The notes: generated by a model from the sequence alone, not told the origin. 64,000 nucleotides of DNA from Plasmodium brasilianum (GCF_023973825.1 NC_090120.1:645001-709000); one strand, 5' to 3'. Shown: positions 1-11,805, counted from the first letter of the stretch. Translations and numbers: made by a program.

Positions 1-3000
1 CAACGTTAACCAGATAAGTAAAAAGGAAAAGAAGTATATGTACACATAAATACACGTACAGTTGTAAAAACGTACAATCTCTATTAAAACATAAACACGC
101 AATTATAAATGTTTCTAAAAAAATATACTGTTACCACACAATTTGCTTCTTGCTTCTTGTACAGGTACATTTATAATTATATACACACATAAATATATAT
201 ACATACACAGGTACATACATACATACATACATACATACGTGCATATATACATAAATGAGTTAATGTAAAGAAGGATAATAGTAAGTTCTCATCAATGAAA
301 TGGAAATGTTCTTACTTCCTATGTATTAGCATACGTATATCTTCTATAAATGTATGAATACGTCAATGTAAAATTTCATATATGTATATATATAAAAATA
401 TATGAGTTATTCAGATATATCCCTTTTCCCTTCTTATGATATATACACATATATATATAAATGAATATATATACATATATATACACATACTTACATACGT
501 TACATTAGCTAAGACTGCTAGTTAAAATATTTCGACACAAAAAATTAACTATTAAAAATTATTAAAGACGTAATTGGTGATATGTGAGCATGTATATGCT
601 TTTAATATGGGAAACAACTGAAATTTTGAATAAAGGAACGTAAAAACATATACAAAATGTTTATATAAAATACTATAAAATTATAAAAATATATATGGAA
701 AATTTATTACATATTTATATATAATATATATATATATATATATAATATACATATAATATTTATATATATATTTTACATATGTATTATATATAATTATATA
801 AAAGGTTCATAAAGTTCATAAAAAAAAATACATATGTTTTTATTCTTTACTATTTAAAATAAGTTATGTAAAACAATAAAAATACATTTATTTATATATA
901 AACTACTTTTTAAAGATTAAAAAAAAAAGCTACAATTAAAAAAATATATATATATATAATAAAATATATTCCATTAAATAGCGAGTTTTTTTTTTTTTTT
1001 TATGTAACCTTTTTTTTTTTTTTTCTTTAATTTTGTGTTTGGTACGATTTTATTGCTATTTTGTTATTTAATTATTACTATATTTAAAAAAAATTTCACA
1101 AAACATTAATGTAATAATAATACATTACTATTTTTTATTTATAATATATGCACAAATATTTTTTCCTGTGTTTTTTGTAGTTAAATGCAAGTTTTTAATA
1201 AATAGTTCCATTAAAATTTTTTATGTGAACACAAAAAAAAGCATCATCTATCCTACATAATTTTAACATAGTGTTCATTGATAAATCGATTTTTCTTTTA
1301 TTCACATGATATTTTAATAACTATTTTAGTGCCTGCTACATGTTAATGTACATATATTTAATGCTATAAAAAGTTAATACATACATAAATGCTTATACAA
1401 TATATGTATATATATATATATATTTATACTACGTTGTATATATGCACTTATAAAGGAACCATGTATTATACAGGAGCACCTCGAAATCAAAATACATTGT
1501 TCATATATGTATTATATATATATATATACATACATACATACATACATACATACATACATACGTGAATGGAGTTTAATAAAAGTGCATGAGCATATAATTT
1601 TTATAAGATATGTAAAAAATAAACCACAAAAGAAAAAAATTAAATAAAAAAATAAATGTGCTAACGAGCAAATGACCACGTAAAATGCTCCACAATTGCA
1701 ATTTTTATAATGCTATCATTACATTATATATACCCCTCAAAAAACCTTTTTCCTTGTTTTTCTCTTGCATTTATGTATAAAATATTTATATATTTATATA
1801 TATAGAGAGAGAGAACTATTTTCAATTTTTGTAATACAAAATAATGTAAATAATACAATGTGTTATGGGGCTACGATTTATTTTTTTATTTATACTTTTT
1901 AAAAATTATGAAAATTTAAAATAAAAATACATGTTTATCATTATTAACACAATATTGTGGTCATGTAAGTTCATCCATACACATATATATATATATATAT
2001 GCATATATATAATTTTCGGTATAATTGTATTTTTAGGTTGTTAATATATTGTAATTATATATCACTTTAATTGTAATTCAGTATTTTAGTTTATTGTAGT
2101 ATACATAATATATATTTATACGTATATATATGATAGCTAATAAAATGCTTATAAACGAATGCAGTGTAATAATAAAGTGTAATATAATAACGAATCAACT
2201 ATTTTTCTTATTTGTATTTATAAGAGTAATGAAGAGACCCTATAATCTCACTTGCATGCAACTTATTTTAACCATTACTTATTTTTCATTTTCATTGCGT
2301 TTCATGTCATTTCTAGGTTTATATATATAATATAATATAATACTGATACCCCATATATATATATATATTATATATTTTTTTTTTTATATCATATTTTATA
2401 ATTTTTAAAATGTTCAGAATTTTTAAAATTTATTTTACCTGTTTATTTTTTTTCTCATTTTTGAGATGTATAAACTATATATATAAAGTAATATTTAAAA
2501 AAAAAAAAAATTTAAATATATATTTTCCTATAATTTTAATAGCATATTGTATCACAATTATTGCTATTTATATCTGTATATATTATATTATGTATAGTGA
2601 TAGAGAACAGTATAGGTGTGTACTTTTTTAAAATTTATAATATATTACAATACCATGCAAGTAGTACATTACATATGTATATATATATATATATATATGT
2701 GTGTACATACGATTAAGCAGTGTGTATGCATCTTTTTTTATGTAATATATTTTTACTATTACAACCTTTCCCCCAAAATTGTAAGAAGCAAAACAAGATG
2801 ACGAATTATGCGTATACAACGATTTATTTATTACATACGCGTTGATAGATTATTGCGCATTTATATACGTTCGTACACACAAAATATAAGCATATGTACA
2901 CATATGTACATAAATTTATACATTTATTTAAATGAACAATTTCATATAATGTTCTTTATTGCATTTGCTTAAAGAAAAAATTACAAACCAGCCAAATGCA

Positions 3001-3383
3001 GTTAAAATGGAGCTATCTTATTTTTTTTATTTTTCACAAAAGAAACCTTCTGCACAAAATGCTCCTATATCATGATCTAAAAAATTCTTGAATTAATTCA
3101 TTTTGCAAGAAAAGAAAAAAATGAAAAACAGAACAGAGTGAAACAAATAAAACAAAACAAAATGATTGGAAACTACCGAAATAAATATATTGAGAAAATT
3201 ATGTACCTCTTTGTACGCATATTTGTTTTGTTGGAAGGTTAAAAAAAAAAAAAAAAAAAGTACAAAGTGACGAGACACTGTTACCAGTTTTTAGCAGTTG
3301 TTTATATATTTATATTTACCAATATAAGCCAATACCCATATCCGCACCCGCACATATACGTGTGCATACTTTAAAAATTTTTC
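1..3383. other. Gene-free AT-rich region
   Basis: I see no supportable gene here. The stretch holds (TA)n tracts (for example around 715-770 and 1400-1425), a TACA tetranucleotide run near 1527-1560, and several homopolymer T and A tracts. Short open frames around 2130-2800 consist of Ile/Tyr/Phe codons expected by chance in such DNA. No telomere-type heptamer repeat is visible, so this is not obviously a chromosome end. The AT bias is high but interrupted by mixed sequence, unlike a typical Plasmodium centromere core. Confidence 0.6.
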
Positions 3384-4586
3384 TCAGAAGGGGTAGTAAA
3401 TGAACTCATTTTTATTTTCTCTATTTATTTTATGCTTGATTAAGCTATACGTTGGCGTGTGTTTTATATTAATTTTTTGTAAATTTGGAAAAGAATGTTT
3501 GAGTAACATTAAAAAATTATAAATTAAAAAATCTTGCTTATCATAATTTAAGGGCAAGGAAAAATATTTGTTGTTAAAAATGTTTTGCTGTTCCATTTCC
3601 ATGGTTATTTCTTCTCTTTTTCTCCTTTCATCTTCCTCATTATCGTTATATAATAACAGTTCTGTATTAAATGACAAGTCAAAATATTTTAAATTTTTTA
3701 AATATGGAAAAGATTTAAATGAGCTTATTTTATTGAAGCTAATATTTATGTGTGTAATTTTTTTATGCTTATTTAACAAGCATTTTAAAAAAATAAATGA
3801 TTCAATTTTATTATTTTGAAAATAAACATGCTCTAAATTTGGAAAATTTTCATTTAGTATACCTTCATCAACCGGCATATTTTCCACCTCTGCTTCGTTC
3901 TCCTGTACTCCTTCCCCTTCTGCGCCTTCTTCTTTAGCAATATTCCCTTGACATATATTCCCCAGTCCTCCTAGTTCATTATGCGACAAGCATAAAATGC
4001 GCAATTGCGTTAACGTGTATTTACACACATAAGGTACCTTGTTCAGGTAATTTTTCCTCAAATTTAATGCCCTTAAATTATTTAAATGTAGAATACCTTT
4101 TTCCTTAATTATATCGTTTTTAAAAAGAATGGATAAAATGTCATCAATCGAAATTTCAGTAAAATAATTAAATGATAAATCCAATTCCCAAATGACACTT
4201 AAATGTTTTGAATTATCATATTTTAAATTTTCAATATTATTTTGAGTCGTCAGCTCTTTTTTATATAAATGATAATTTGACTTTCCTCTACTTATCCTTT
4301 CCAACTCCTTTTGAGCTTTTTTTATGTCATCTATGATACTAATTTTATTTGCACTTACTATATCATCAAAAATTTGTTCACTCTTTATATTGAGCTTTTT
4401 AAAATTTAATATTATATTAATGTAGTTTTCATCAAACTCGTTCGTTCGTTCTATATAAGTGAAAACTCTTCTATCATTAAGAACATTCATGGATTCATCC
4501 TCTTCTACTTTGTTTTCTGCATCTTCATTTCCTTCTTTCTCCTCCAAGCTTTCTGCCCCTTTTCCTTGAACATTTGAACATGTCAT
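3384..4586 (-). CDS. Leucine-rich repeat protein
   Basis: This is a 400-residue protein starting at the ATG at 4586. Residues 1-50 are acidic and low-complexity. Leucine-rich repeats follow from about residue 130: LDLSFN (135-140), LRALNLRKNYL (171-181), LRILCLSHNEL (195-205), LEHVYFQNNKI (251-261), ITHINISFNKI (277-287) and LKYFDLSFN (299-307). A Glu-rich insertion at 218-245 splits the array. LRR arrays are protein-interaction surfaces; no catalytic domain is visible and the partner is unknown. The repeat layout loosely recalls the LRR part of tubulin cofactor E, but there is no CAP-Gly or ubiquitin-like domain, so that is only a suggestion. A CTTTAG acceptor-like site lies just upstream of the ATG, but I could not find an upstream exon joining in frame. 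Confidence 0.85.
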   Translation of the reverse strand: MTCSNVQGKGAESLEEKEGNEDAENKVEEDESMNVLNDRRVFTYIERTNEFDENYINIILNFKKLNIKSEQIFDDIVSANKISIIDDIKKAQKELERISRGKSNYHLYKKELTTQNNIENLKYDNSKHLSVIWELDLSFNYFTEISIDDILSILFKNDIIKEKGILHLNNLRALNLRKNYLNKVPYVCKYTLTQLRILCLSHNELGGLGNICQGNIAKEEGAEGEGVQENEAEVENMPVDEGILNENFPNLEHVYFQNNKIESFIFLKCLLNKHKKITHINISFNKISSFKSFPYLKNLKYFDLSFNTELLLYNDNEEDERRKREEITMEMEQQNIFNNKYFSLPLNYDKQDFLIYNFLMLLKHSFPNLQKINIKHTPTYSLIKHKINRENKNEFIYYPF

Positions 4587-4687
4587 GCTCCTAAAGGGGG
4601 GATAGAAAAAAAATGACTAAGAAGGCAGATATGCTTAGAAGTTGCAATGAATAGGGGCTCTCATTCGTGCTTTTATATACATATACA

Positions 4688-4722
<35 letters not shown>

Positions 4723-7080
4723 ACATGTACGAGCATACACACATGCTCACATACATATATGCATATATTTACATATGCATGCTCTTATGTGTACTTATAC
4801 TCAATTCAATAAATGATTACATCGAATTACCTTAAAATGCAAGGTGTGAGTTGTATCCCTCGTATATATAACCATATACCACAAAAAAAAAAAAGAAAAA
4901 AAACTCAAAAATTTTCTACATTTTTGCTAGAATTAAGAATTATTACATTATATATAATAGTATACATAGGAATTAGCAAGAAAAAAAAAAAAAAATGGTA
5001 TAGAGAGAGGAAAGATACAAAAAAAAAAAAAAAGATAAATCAGATAGAGAAGATAAAAAAAAAAAAAAAATAGTGCTAAAAAATAAATTCTCATAAAAAG
5101 GCTTATAAATAACTATTACCTATACCTACCTTTTTTTTTCCCGCTTATAGATACATTTTCTTCGTATATAACTTGGTTTGCTAAAATTTATTTAAGGTAT
5201 AATAATAGTACATGTCACTTTTCAATAATTAGAAGGAAAGATTAAAAATTCCGTTTACTACTTTTCTATAGTTTTTTTGCTATAAACTTTTACACATATG
5301 GGCTTACATATGTTGTGAGACGTAAAAATAGATATATATATATATATATACATACATATATACTTGCGTATGCTCATAGAATTAATATATTTGCTGTGTT
5401 AATAACGGCTAAACATTAAAATTATTATTACCCTTTATATTTTCATTACATCACACATAAAGGGATATACATAAAATTGCCATTGTAGTTTGGCTTCTCT
5501 CATTTTTTATAGTTTACATTTATGTAATATATTTTTTTCCTTTTCATTATATTTATTTTATTTTTTAAATAATAAAAAAAAATTAATACTTTTTTTTATG
5601 CTAAGGTAAATTTATTTTTTACCATCCCCCTTCATTGTTAGTATAAACTTTTCGTTCAACTCTTTTTTTTTGCAAAAACATCATATCTTTGGTTTTACGG
5701 TGGATGGAGAAACGAGAAAATACCAAATAAGGAGAAAAAAAAAGAAGAAAAAATGAGAAATATTCTTTTTTTTTTCCCCCCATGAACATCATATATGTAT
5801 ATATAAATATATATATATTTATATATCTTGAAGAAGAAATGTTTTTACGTACTTCGTAAGCTTCTTAACAATACCAATCAACTTTGTTTATAGCTATTTT
5901 ATTTTCATTAAAAAGTGTGTAATGGAATTGTTCAGAGATTTTTCGTTTTATAATGTTCCTTCATATCTTCATTTGTAGCTTTACTCTCGATGTTCAGAAA
6001 GAAAAAATCAAGCATTTTAAAATATTTATATCTTCAGGAATGTTAAGGTGAACAATTTTTCTTCATTTCTTCCATTTGCACATGTACTATTTTGTATTTT
6101 TAAGTTTTGTTCAGTTCTATTCAGTTACATTCTATTTAATTTTTTATTTATGGGAGGTCCTTTTTCAATGTAGATATTTTTTAATAATAAGTGCTTTATA
6201 AATATTATATGGAGGAGAATTTACTCGTCTTATAAGAGAATCTCTTCTATATTTTTGTAATTCTTGTCATCTAGTGTTTATATAGTACCATCAACGTATT
6301 TCAAAGCCCTTAAACGTCCTTCAACAGATGAGATGGATTACTTTCTTTTTCCTTTTCCCCTTTTTTGTATAAAAAGCGGCATCTTGAAATTTGACTTCAT
6401 GTTCATGTTTTAAGTAATAACGTAATAATGTAATAATAGAAAAAATGGAAAAAAAAAAAAAAAAGGCATCCTGATAACAAATAGATTATTTTGCACTAAT
6501 AACGCTAATGAACATCATTAACAATTCAGCACATTCAATTTAAATGCTAATTTCGCACATTCATTTGTAAGCATGTGTACATAGTGTATATAGATATCGT
6601 ATATTCTTACAAAACCCAGCGCATGTTCACGAGATAGGAAAATGTAGATCGGTAAAGGGTAATACATTAAGGAAAGGAATAAAAAAAGACTTCTTTACGT
6701 ACATGGTTTTCCTTATTCTTATTTTATTTATTTATTCTTTTTTTTAATTTTATTTTATTTTTTTCCTTTCAATTATTTGACACTTTTCAAAGTAGCAGTT
6801 AAGATTTACTGCTGAACAAAAAGAAGAGATGCACACGCACACACTTTATATTCTGCACTAAGAAATAAAAAAATTGCGACAGTATCACAAATTATTGCGA
6901 TAAATATAATCAGTCTGAACTCAGTGAACGGAAATGCTCAAAAGGTGTGAAGGTTTTATACATGACATATTTTAAATGATTTGTTTTTTTTTTTTTTTTT
7001 TTTTTTTTAAGAAAAACCTTCCCCCTCTTACTAATTATTCATCAGATTATTTTCATATGACATATAACAAAGTTGTAAAA
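4587..7080. other. Intergenic, divergent promoters
   Basis: Spacer between the divergent LRR gene and the GSKIP-like gene. It contains (TA)n near 4700-4720 and 5333-5350, poly(A) runs around 4982-5070, and a T23 tract at about 6985-7008 just before the next gene. The short open frames here are homopolymer-driven. I see no gene or structured RNA. Confidence 0.5.
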
Positions 7081-7404
7081 ATGAATAATAATGAAATAAA
7101 AATTATCGAAAAAGAGTACGAAAATTTTTATGATAAATTCTCCTATATAAATGAAAATACATTTTGCTTAAATATAGTTATAAATGATGAAACCGAAGAA
7201 AGATCAAGAAGTTTAAGAGAAAATAAAATTTTAAAACTTATTATTAAATTTCATTGTGGTTATTTTGAGGTACTGAACAATGAATTAAAAAAAGACGATA
7301 ACAAAACTTTTGATAACATTGAACAGATTTTTAATACATTTTGTCCCTTATCATTTAAAAAATTTATTACTCAAAGAGTAAGAGATAAATTAACTGCGTC
7401 CTAA
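7081..7404 (+). CDS. Small protein, GSKIP/DUF727-like
   Basis: This is a 107-residue protein. I start it at the ATG at 7081 (MNNNEIKIIEKEY). The same frame has another ATG at 7057 and extends upstream through a poly-Phe tract that is almost certainly non-coding. The body has FCLNIVIND (residues about 22-30), then IIKFHCGYFEVL, and ends with FDNIEQIFNTFCPLSFKKF and RVRDKL. This order (a beta strand, a short variable stretch, a strand ending GYxV, then a helical ending with a SP-x-(Y/F)-xxxF pattern) resembles the GSKIP domain, known as a GSK3-interacting and PKA-anchoring module and as part of CLU proteins. The resemblance is by eye only. A small conserved protein of other function remains possible. 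Confidence 0.6.
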   Translation: MNNNEIKIIEKEYENFYDKFSYINENTFCLNIVINDETEERSRSLRENKILKLIIKFHCGYFEVLNNELKKDDNKTFDNIEQIFNTFCPLSFKKFITQRVRDKLTAS

Positions 7405-7445
7405 CAAGTCTGTTTTAGGGAATGCTTACTAATCGTAATGATCTT

Positions 7446-7479
<34 letters not shown>

Positions 7480-7884
7480 AGCACAGTTGAAATTGAGTTA
7501 TATTATTTCCTCGTAAGTCTTAGCTGGATTAACAATACATTTTTAATTTATTTGTTTGGTTATTTCGCTACGTATGTGGTTACTGCACTACCATTGTGGT
7601 TATGTATTTGCTTATTTTTTACAAAAGCAACGAAAATACTTGATCAGAGTAGTTATATAACTAACAATATGCTCATTGAATGTCACATCTTTTCTATGAT
7701 TTTTTTTTTTTTTTTTTAATTTGTACAAAGTTTAATATAAAGAGAAGACAGAAATTTATTCAGACAAATAGGATAATAAAACAGGAAGAAGTTATATTGA
7801 TTAGAAGTAGAAAATTGTACCATTACTAAGATGCCTTAACATTCATAACAGCATAGTGCATTCTACGCAAACATTACGCATCCA

Positions 7885-8036
7885 AATAGGCAGTAAAATA
7901 GGCCATAAAATAGGACATAAAAAAGGCCATAAAATAGGCCATAAAATAGGCCATAAAATAGGCCATGAAATAGGCCATAAAATAGGCCATGAAATAGGAC
8001 ATAAAATAGGCAGTAAAATAGGACATAAAATAGGCC
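7885..8036. repeat. 12-bp minisatellite, GGCCATAAAATA type
   Basis: About twelve tandem copies of a 12-bp unit close to GGCCATAAAATA, with GGACAT, GGCAGT and GAAATA variants. Because the unit is 12 bp, one frame stays open across the array (Ile-Gly-His-Lys), but that frame has no ATG start. I treat it as non-coding. Confidence 0.85.
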
Positions 8037-8140
8037 GTTTAATAAGCAGTCAAATAAGCAGTCAAATAAGCAGTCAAATAAGCAGTCAAATAAGCAGTCA
8101 AATAAGCAGTGACATAAGAAGTGACATAAGAAGTGACATA
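8037..8140. repeat. 12-bp minisatellite, AAGCAGTCAAAT type
   Basis: A second family with the same 12-bp period begins where the first ends: about six copies of AAGCAGTCAAAT followed by variants with GTGACATAAGAA. The shared period and the GGCAGT variants inside the first array suggest that one family arose from the other. Confidence 0.8.
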
Positions 8141-8850
8141 GATGCCGGAATGCGTATCGAAATATTTACCAGTGTGCGTAGCAAAATATGCAGAGAAGGA
8201 ACATAACTACATTACAACGTGAAACAAATTTATACCTTCGTCTATTGTGTTCAATTTGATGACAATAAGGATTATTAAACTATAATAGTTTTAATATTAA
8301 CAAATACTGAAAAGAATAATATGCACTTTCGTTTAACACTTCATACAGTTAATGCACATTGCTCTTTACTTGTTAAACGTAGCCTTTTTTTTTCCTCAAA
8401 AAAAGGAAAAAAATTTCATAAAGTAGAGAAATAAAATTGTATAATTAGGACTAAAAATAAGGTTAAATTAGGGTCAAAATATGGTCAAAATAAAAACCCG
8501 TTTAACCAACAAAAAACAGCACAAATATGAAAATTTCATATTATCTTTACAGAAATACATATCTATATGCACATCATACAGTAACATAGACGATAATTAA
8601 TATTTCAAAAGAATAAGCTTAGTAAACGCGCATATATTCATTTTTGTAAAATAGTAATATATGATTTATTAAAAATTAATAGCACTTTCTTATTAACATT
8701 TCAAATTAAAATATACACCTTTTGTCGTATTGTAAACAGAAAAAATTATCATACGAAATTGGTAGTTCATGCCGCACGCACGTGAGTTGGCATGTTTATA
8801 ATAAGCAAAAACCTTCCCCGCACATACGTACATACGTATATATATATATA

Positions 8851-8965
8851 CGCATGTATGTATACTCATGTATGTATACTCATGTATGTATACTCATGTA
8901 TGTATACTCATGTATGTATACTCATGTATGTATACGCGTGTATGTATGCGCATGTATGTATATGC
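8851..8965. repeat. 14-bp tandem repeat CATGTATGTATACT
   Basis: About six near-identical copies of CATGTATGTATACT, ending in degenerate CGCGTG/CGCATG variants. It lies about 230 bp upstream of the tubulin cofactor B start codon and produces spurious Tyr/Val/Cys frames. Confidence 0.85.
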
Positions 8966-9189
8966 ATGTATATTTACGTATGTATGTATTTACGCGTGCG
9001 TATCTGAGCATACATCGGATACCAGTAAATTTAAGCAATTTCCAGCATATACATAATCTTACAAAGGCAGGCGCGGGTAGAATTTCACAAGCTCTGGTTA
9101 CATGCATATATATGCTATGTAACATTTATGTACAGATACATATAAACACAAATAAGTCTTCACAAAAGAGTATTGCTTGCCCAAAAAAA

Positions 9190-10056
9190 ATGAGCGACTT
9201 TATAAAGGTTGATTTAACACACAATTTGTATAGGAACAAAAAATGGAAGGAAATAAAACTTAATAAATTTGAAAAAATAGAAAATATAAAAAGGAAAATA
9301 TATACACATACAGGTACCCCTCATGATAATATGAACTTGTATGCATATGACGAATTAAATATTGAAAATACACAAGTGTTTTTAAATAATGACCAATTAT
9401 GTCTAAATGATTATAATGTTCGAGATAACTATACCATTTATATACAAGAGATGAATAACTCTTCTGCTAATGATATTATATATAATATAGATGATGCGGA
9501 AAAATTAGAAAAGTTAAAGCACTTGAAATATGAAATAAATGAAGAAAATTATAATAAAAGACAAGATACCTTCAGAACGTTCCTAAAAAAGTTGAAGGAC
9601 ACAAAAAAGGGAAATATAACCAAAAAAGAACATACGGATGTACTAAATACGAATGTACTAAATACGAATGTACTAAATACGAATGTACTAAATACGAATG
9701 TACTAAATACGAATGTACTAAATACGGATGTACTAAATACGAATGCACTAAATACGAATGCACAAGGTACTTATAACAATACTTATGATAAAGAAGTATA
9801 TAAAGTCGATACACGGTGTAGAATTAAAATGGGAGATCGAAGGGGGGTACTAAAATATATTGGAAATTTAAAAAATAATAATGAATTATATGTTGGAATT
9901 GATTTAGATGAACCCTTAGGTAACTCAGACGGCATGTATAAGAACCAATTCTTATTTGAATGTAAAGGAGATAAATATGGTTATATAGGGCATATCAACT
10001 CAATTGAAATGGGTAACTTTCCTCCATTCGACATTATGAACTTGGAGGAGTTCTGA
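9190..10056 (+). CDS. TBCB: Tubulin-folding cofactor B
   Basis: This is a 288-residue protein starting at the ATG at 9190; the longer open frame upstream runs through repeats and is not used. Residues 1-88 form a ubiquitin-like fold (KVDLTHNLY, then IKRKIYTHTGTP, then DNYTIYI). A short helical segment (101-140) and eight five-residue repeats (VLNTN type, 151-190) follow. A CAP-Gly domain occupies about 205-270 (GDRRGVLKYIGNL, YVGIDLDEPLGNSDG, YGYIGHI). In this family the protein captures alpha-tubulin and, with cofactor E, helps assemble or dissociate tubulin heterodimers in the cytosol. The usual CAP-Gly core GKNDG reads GNSDG here. The extreme C terminus is EEF, resembling the tubulin/EB-type tail that CAP-Gly domains bind, where TBCB normally has a DEI/DEM-type ending. 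Confidence 0.93.
   Translation: MSDFIKVDLTHNLYRNKKWKEIKLNKFEKIENIKRKIYTHTGTPHDNMNLYAYDELNIENTQVFLNNDQLCLNDYNVRDNYTIYIQEMNNSSANDIIYNIDDAEKLEKLKHLKYEINEENYNKRQDTFRTFLKKLKDTKKGNITKKEHTDVLNTNVLNTNVLNTNVLNTNVLNTNVLNTDVLNTNALNTNAQGTYNNTYDKEVYKVDTRCRIKMGDRRGVLKYIGNLKNNNELYVGIDLDEPLGNSDGMYKNQFLFECKGDKYGYIGHINSIEMGNFPPFDIMNLEEF
9641..9762 (+). repeat. 15-bp in-frame repeat in TBCB
   Basis: Eight tandem copies of GTACTAAATACGAAT, encoding Val-Leu-Asn-Thr-Asn with Asp and Ala variants. The array sits in the linker between the ubiquitin-like and CAP-Gly domains, where a length change should be tolerated. Confidence 0.9.
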
Positions 10057-10373
10057 GCAAACATGGAAGGAAACACATAAAAGCATAAATACATATATAC
10101 ATACATTGTTCACATATTTCATGACCTGTACAACTAGTGTCATATTTATACAACACAAACTGTCATACGCTCATATATTTTATACAATTTTATTAAATAA
10201 TTTAATTCAGTATAAGAGAAAATTTTGAATTACAAACTATAGGTAACAATCAACATACGGTTAATTATTATTCTTACAAATATTTATAATAGTTCTTGTT
10301 ACTTTTTCGAACTTACCCCCTATTTCGTTCTTTTGTATACCAAAAATGAAGAAAATGTATTACCTCAAATATT

Positions 10374-10408
<35 letters not shown>

Positions 10409-11375
10409 TTATTTATATACATATATTTGCGTATCGATTCTCGTTGTTCTAAAATTTGGCAGTAATTTTTTTTTTCCATTTTTCATACCCAAAAAAATTA
10501 AAAGTGAGGTATAGTCACTTAAAGGGCAGTATATTTTTCCATCACAGTTTTTTTTAAATTTTTTGCTTTACTGAAATTTTGATTTTGTATTTTATTTCAT
10601 CATTTTCTCATTTGGTATAATAATATATATTCTTTTCTTTTCTTATCTTTTCTTTTTTTTTTTTTTTTTTTGGCTAAATTTAAGTAAAAACAAATTAAGC
10701 ATAAAAATGAATTTAAACAATTAGTTCTATAATATATATACAACGAATTGTTAGTACAAGCTTTATCCTTTCAAGGTTAAAACAAATTGGGACGATAAAA
10801 AAAAAAAAAAATATATAACAAAAAAATAGAAGAATTAATTAAGCATAAAAATATATCCATACGCATAAATATAAGCATAATTATATGTATAAGCATAATT
10901 ATATGTACAAGCATAATTAAATGTACAAGCATAATTAAATGTACAATTATAATTAAATGTACAAGCATAATTAAATGTACAAGCATAATTAAATGTACAA
11001 GCATAATTAAATGTACAAGCATAATTATATGTATACGCATAATTAAATGTACAAGCATAATTATATGTATACGCATAATTAAATGTACAAGCATAATTAT
11101 ATGTATACTCATAACATATAGTTATATGTTAATTTTTTTTTGAAGTTCCTAAAAGCATTTATTTGCGAAATGGAATTGGAAAAATAATATGTGAATATTT
11201 ATTTAAAATTTTCTTCTTAATTAATGATTATTTTTGGCTTGTTTCCCATTTTGTATGTAATATTTGTTTTTAACCTATTGACAGTCTTAAGAGAAAAAGC
11301 CATATATTTTTTAATAAAAATAAAAGTATTGTTATATATTAATTATATTTTATTTTAATTTTTTTTTTCAAAAAA
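10057..11375. other. Intergenic with 18-bp minisatellite
   Basis: Spacer between tubulin cofactor B and the small two-exon gene. It contains (TA)n at about 10377-10402, T-rich tracts near 10650-10670, and the 18-bp minisatellite at 10866-11110. I see no gene. Confidence 0.5.
10866..11110. repeat. 18-bp minisatellite AAGCATAATTAAATGTAC
   Basis: About thirteen tandem copies of an 18-bp unit AAGCATAATTAAATGTAC with ATATGTAT variants. The minus-strand frame (Ile-Met-Leu-Val-His-Leu) is a by-product of the unit length. The array ends about 265 bp upstream of the small gene's start codon, so it lies in that gene's probable promoter or 5' UTR. Confidence 0.9.
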
Positions 11376-11805
11376 ATGAGTGATGAAAATGAACAAAAGA
11401 AAAACATACTTGTTCAAGAAATGAAAGATTATAAGAATAGTGAAAAGAAATTTCCTGAACTTTTAAGAAGTTGTGTAATGGAAAATGTTTCAGACAAGCA
11501 GGACGCGGAAAGGTTTGCCATGTGTATGTATACATATATTTATGTATGTTAAAACATGAATGACTGCATGAACACGTGTGCGGGTATATAACACCTATTC
11601 ATATTAAATGTATATTCTTTCAATTGCGTTAACGCCATTTTACTCTTACAAGTTTTACATAAAAATTTTCCTTAACCGTTCAAAATTTTTATTATGTAGA
11701 TTCTTAAAACTGTTTGACGATGCATACCTGAAAATTATGAATCTTGATGAACTAGAACTGTTATGTTCTTTCATCTTAAAAAAGAGAAATATTAACGTTA
11801 AGTGA
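11376..11805 (+). CDS. Two-exon small protein, unknown
   Basis: Exon 1 is 11376-11512 and exon 2 is 11700-11805, joined in phase 2 to give 80 residues. The acceptor is TTATTATGTAG at 11689-11699. The donor could be GTTTGC at 11513 or GTGTATG at 11522; both keep the frame, the second adding three residues. The product is charged and helical (LVQEMKDYKNSEKKF, then ERFLKLFDDAYLKIM, then LDELELLCSFILKKR), with no signal peptide or membrane segment. I do not recognise the family. The spacing of FLKLF..AYLKIMNLDELELL faintly recalls the SdhE/SDHAF2 helical bundle, but the diagnostic RGxxE motif is not clear, so I do not assign it. Confidence 0.65.

Larger units (their letters stand above)
7405..9189. 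other. Intergenic with minisatellites
   Basis: Spacer between two + strand genes. It holds a T-rich tract near 7447-7476, two adjoining 12-bp minisatellites (7885-8140), and a 14-bp tandem repeat (8851-8965) upstream of tubulin cofactor B. The open frames crossing these repeats lack an ATG or are pure repeat, and I do not call them genes. Confidence 0.5.

Noticed and set aside
1..3383. Possible centromere or subtelomere
   Set aside because: AT-rich but interrupted by many mixed-sequence stretches and with no telomeric repeat or subtelomeric gene family.
4820..4880. Upstream exon of the LRR gene ending in a GTAATT donor
   Set aside because: Its phase does not match the frame at the CTTTAG acceptor before the LRR start codon.
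7856..8206. 116-codon Ile-Gly-His-Lys repeat frame
   Set aside because: It starts at GTG, has no ATG, and is only 12-bp minisatellite.
8722..9189. N-terminal extension of tubulin cofactor B
   Set aside because: The extension reads through CATGTATG repeats with Tyr/Cys/Val content unlike the family; the ATG at 9190 begins directly before the ubiquitin-like domain.
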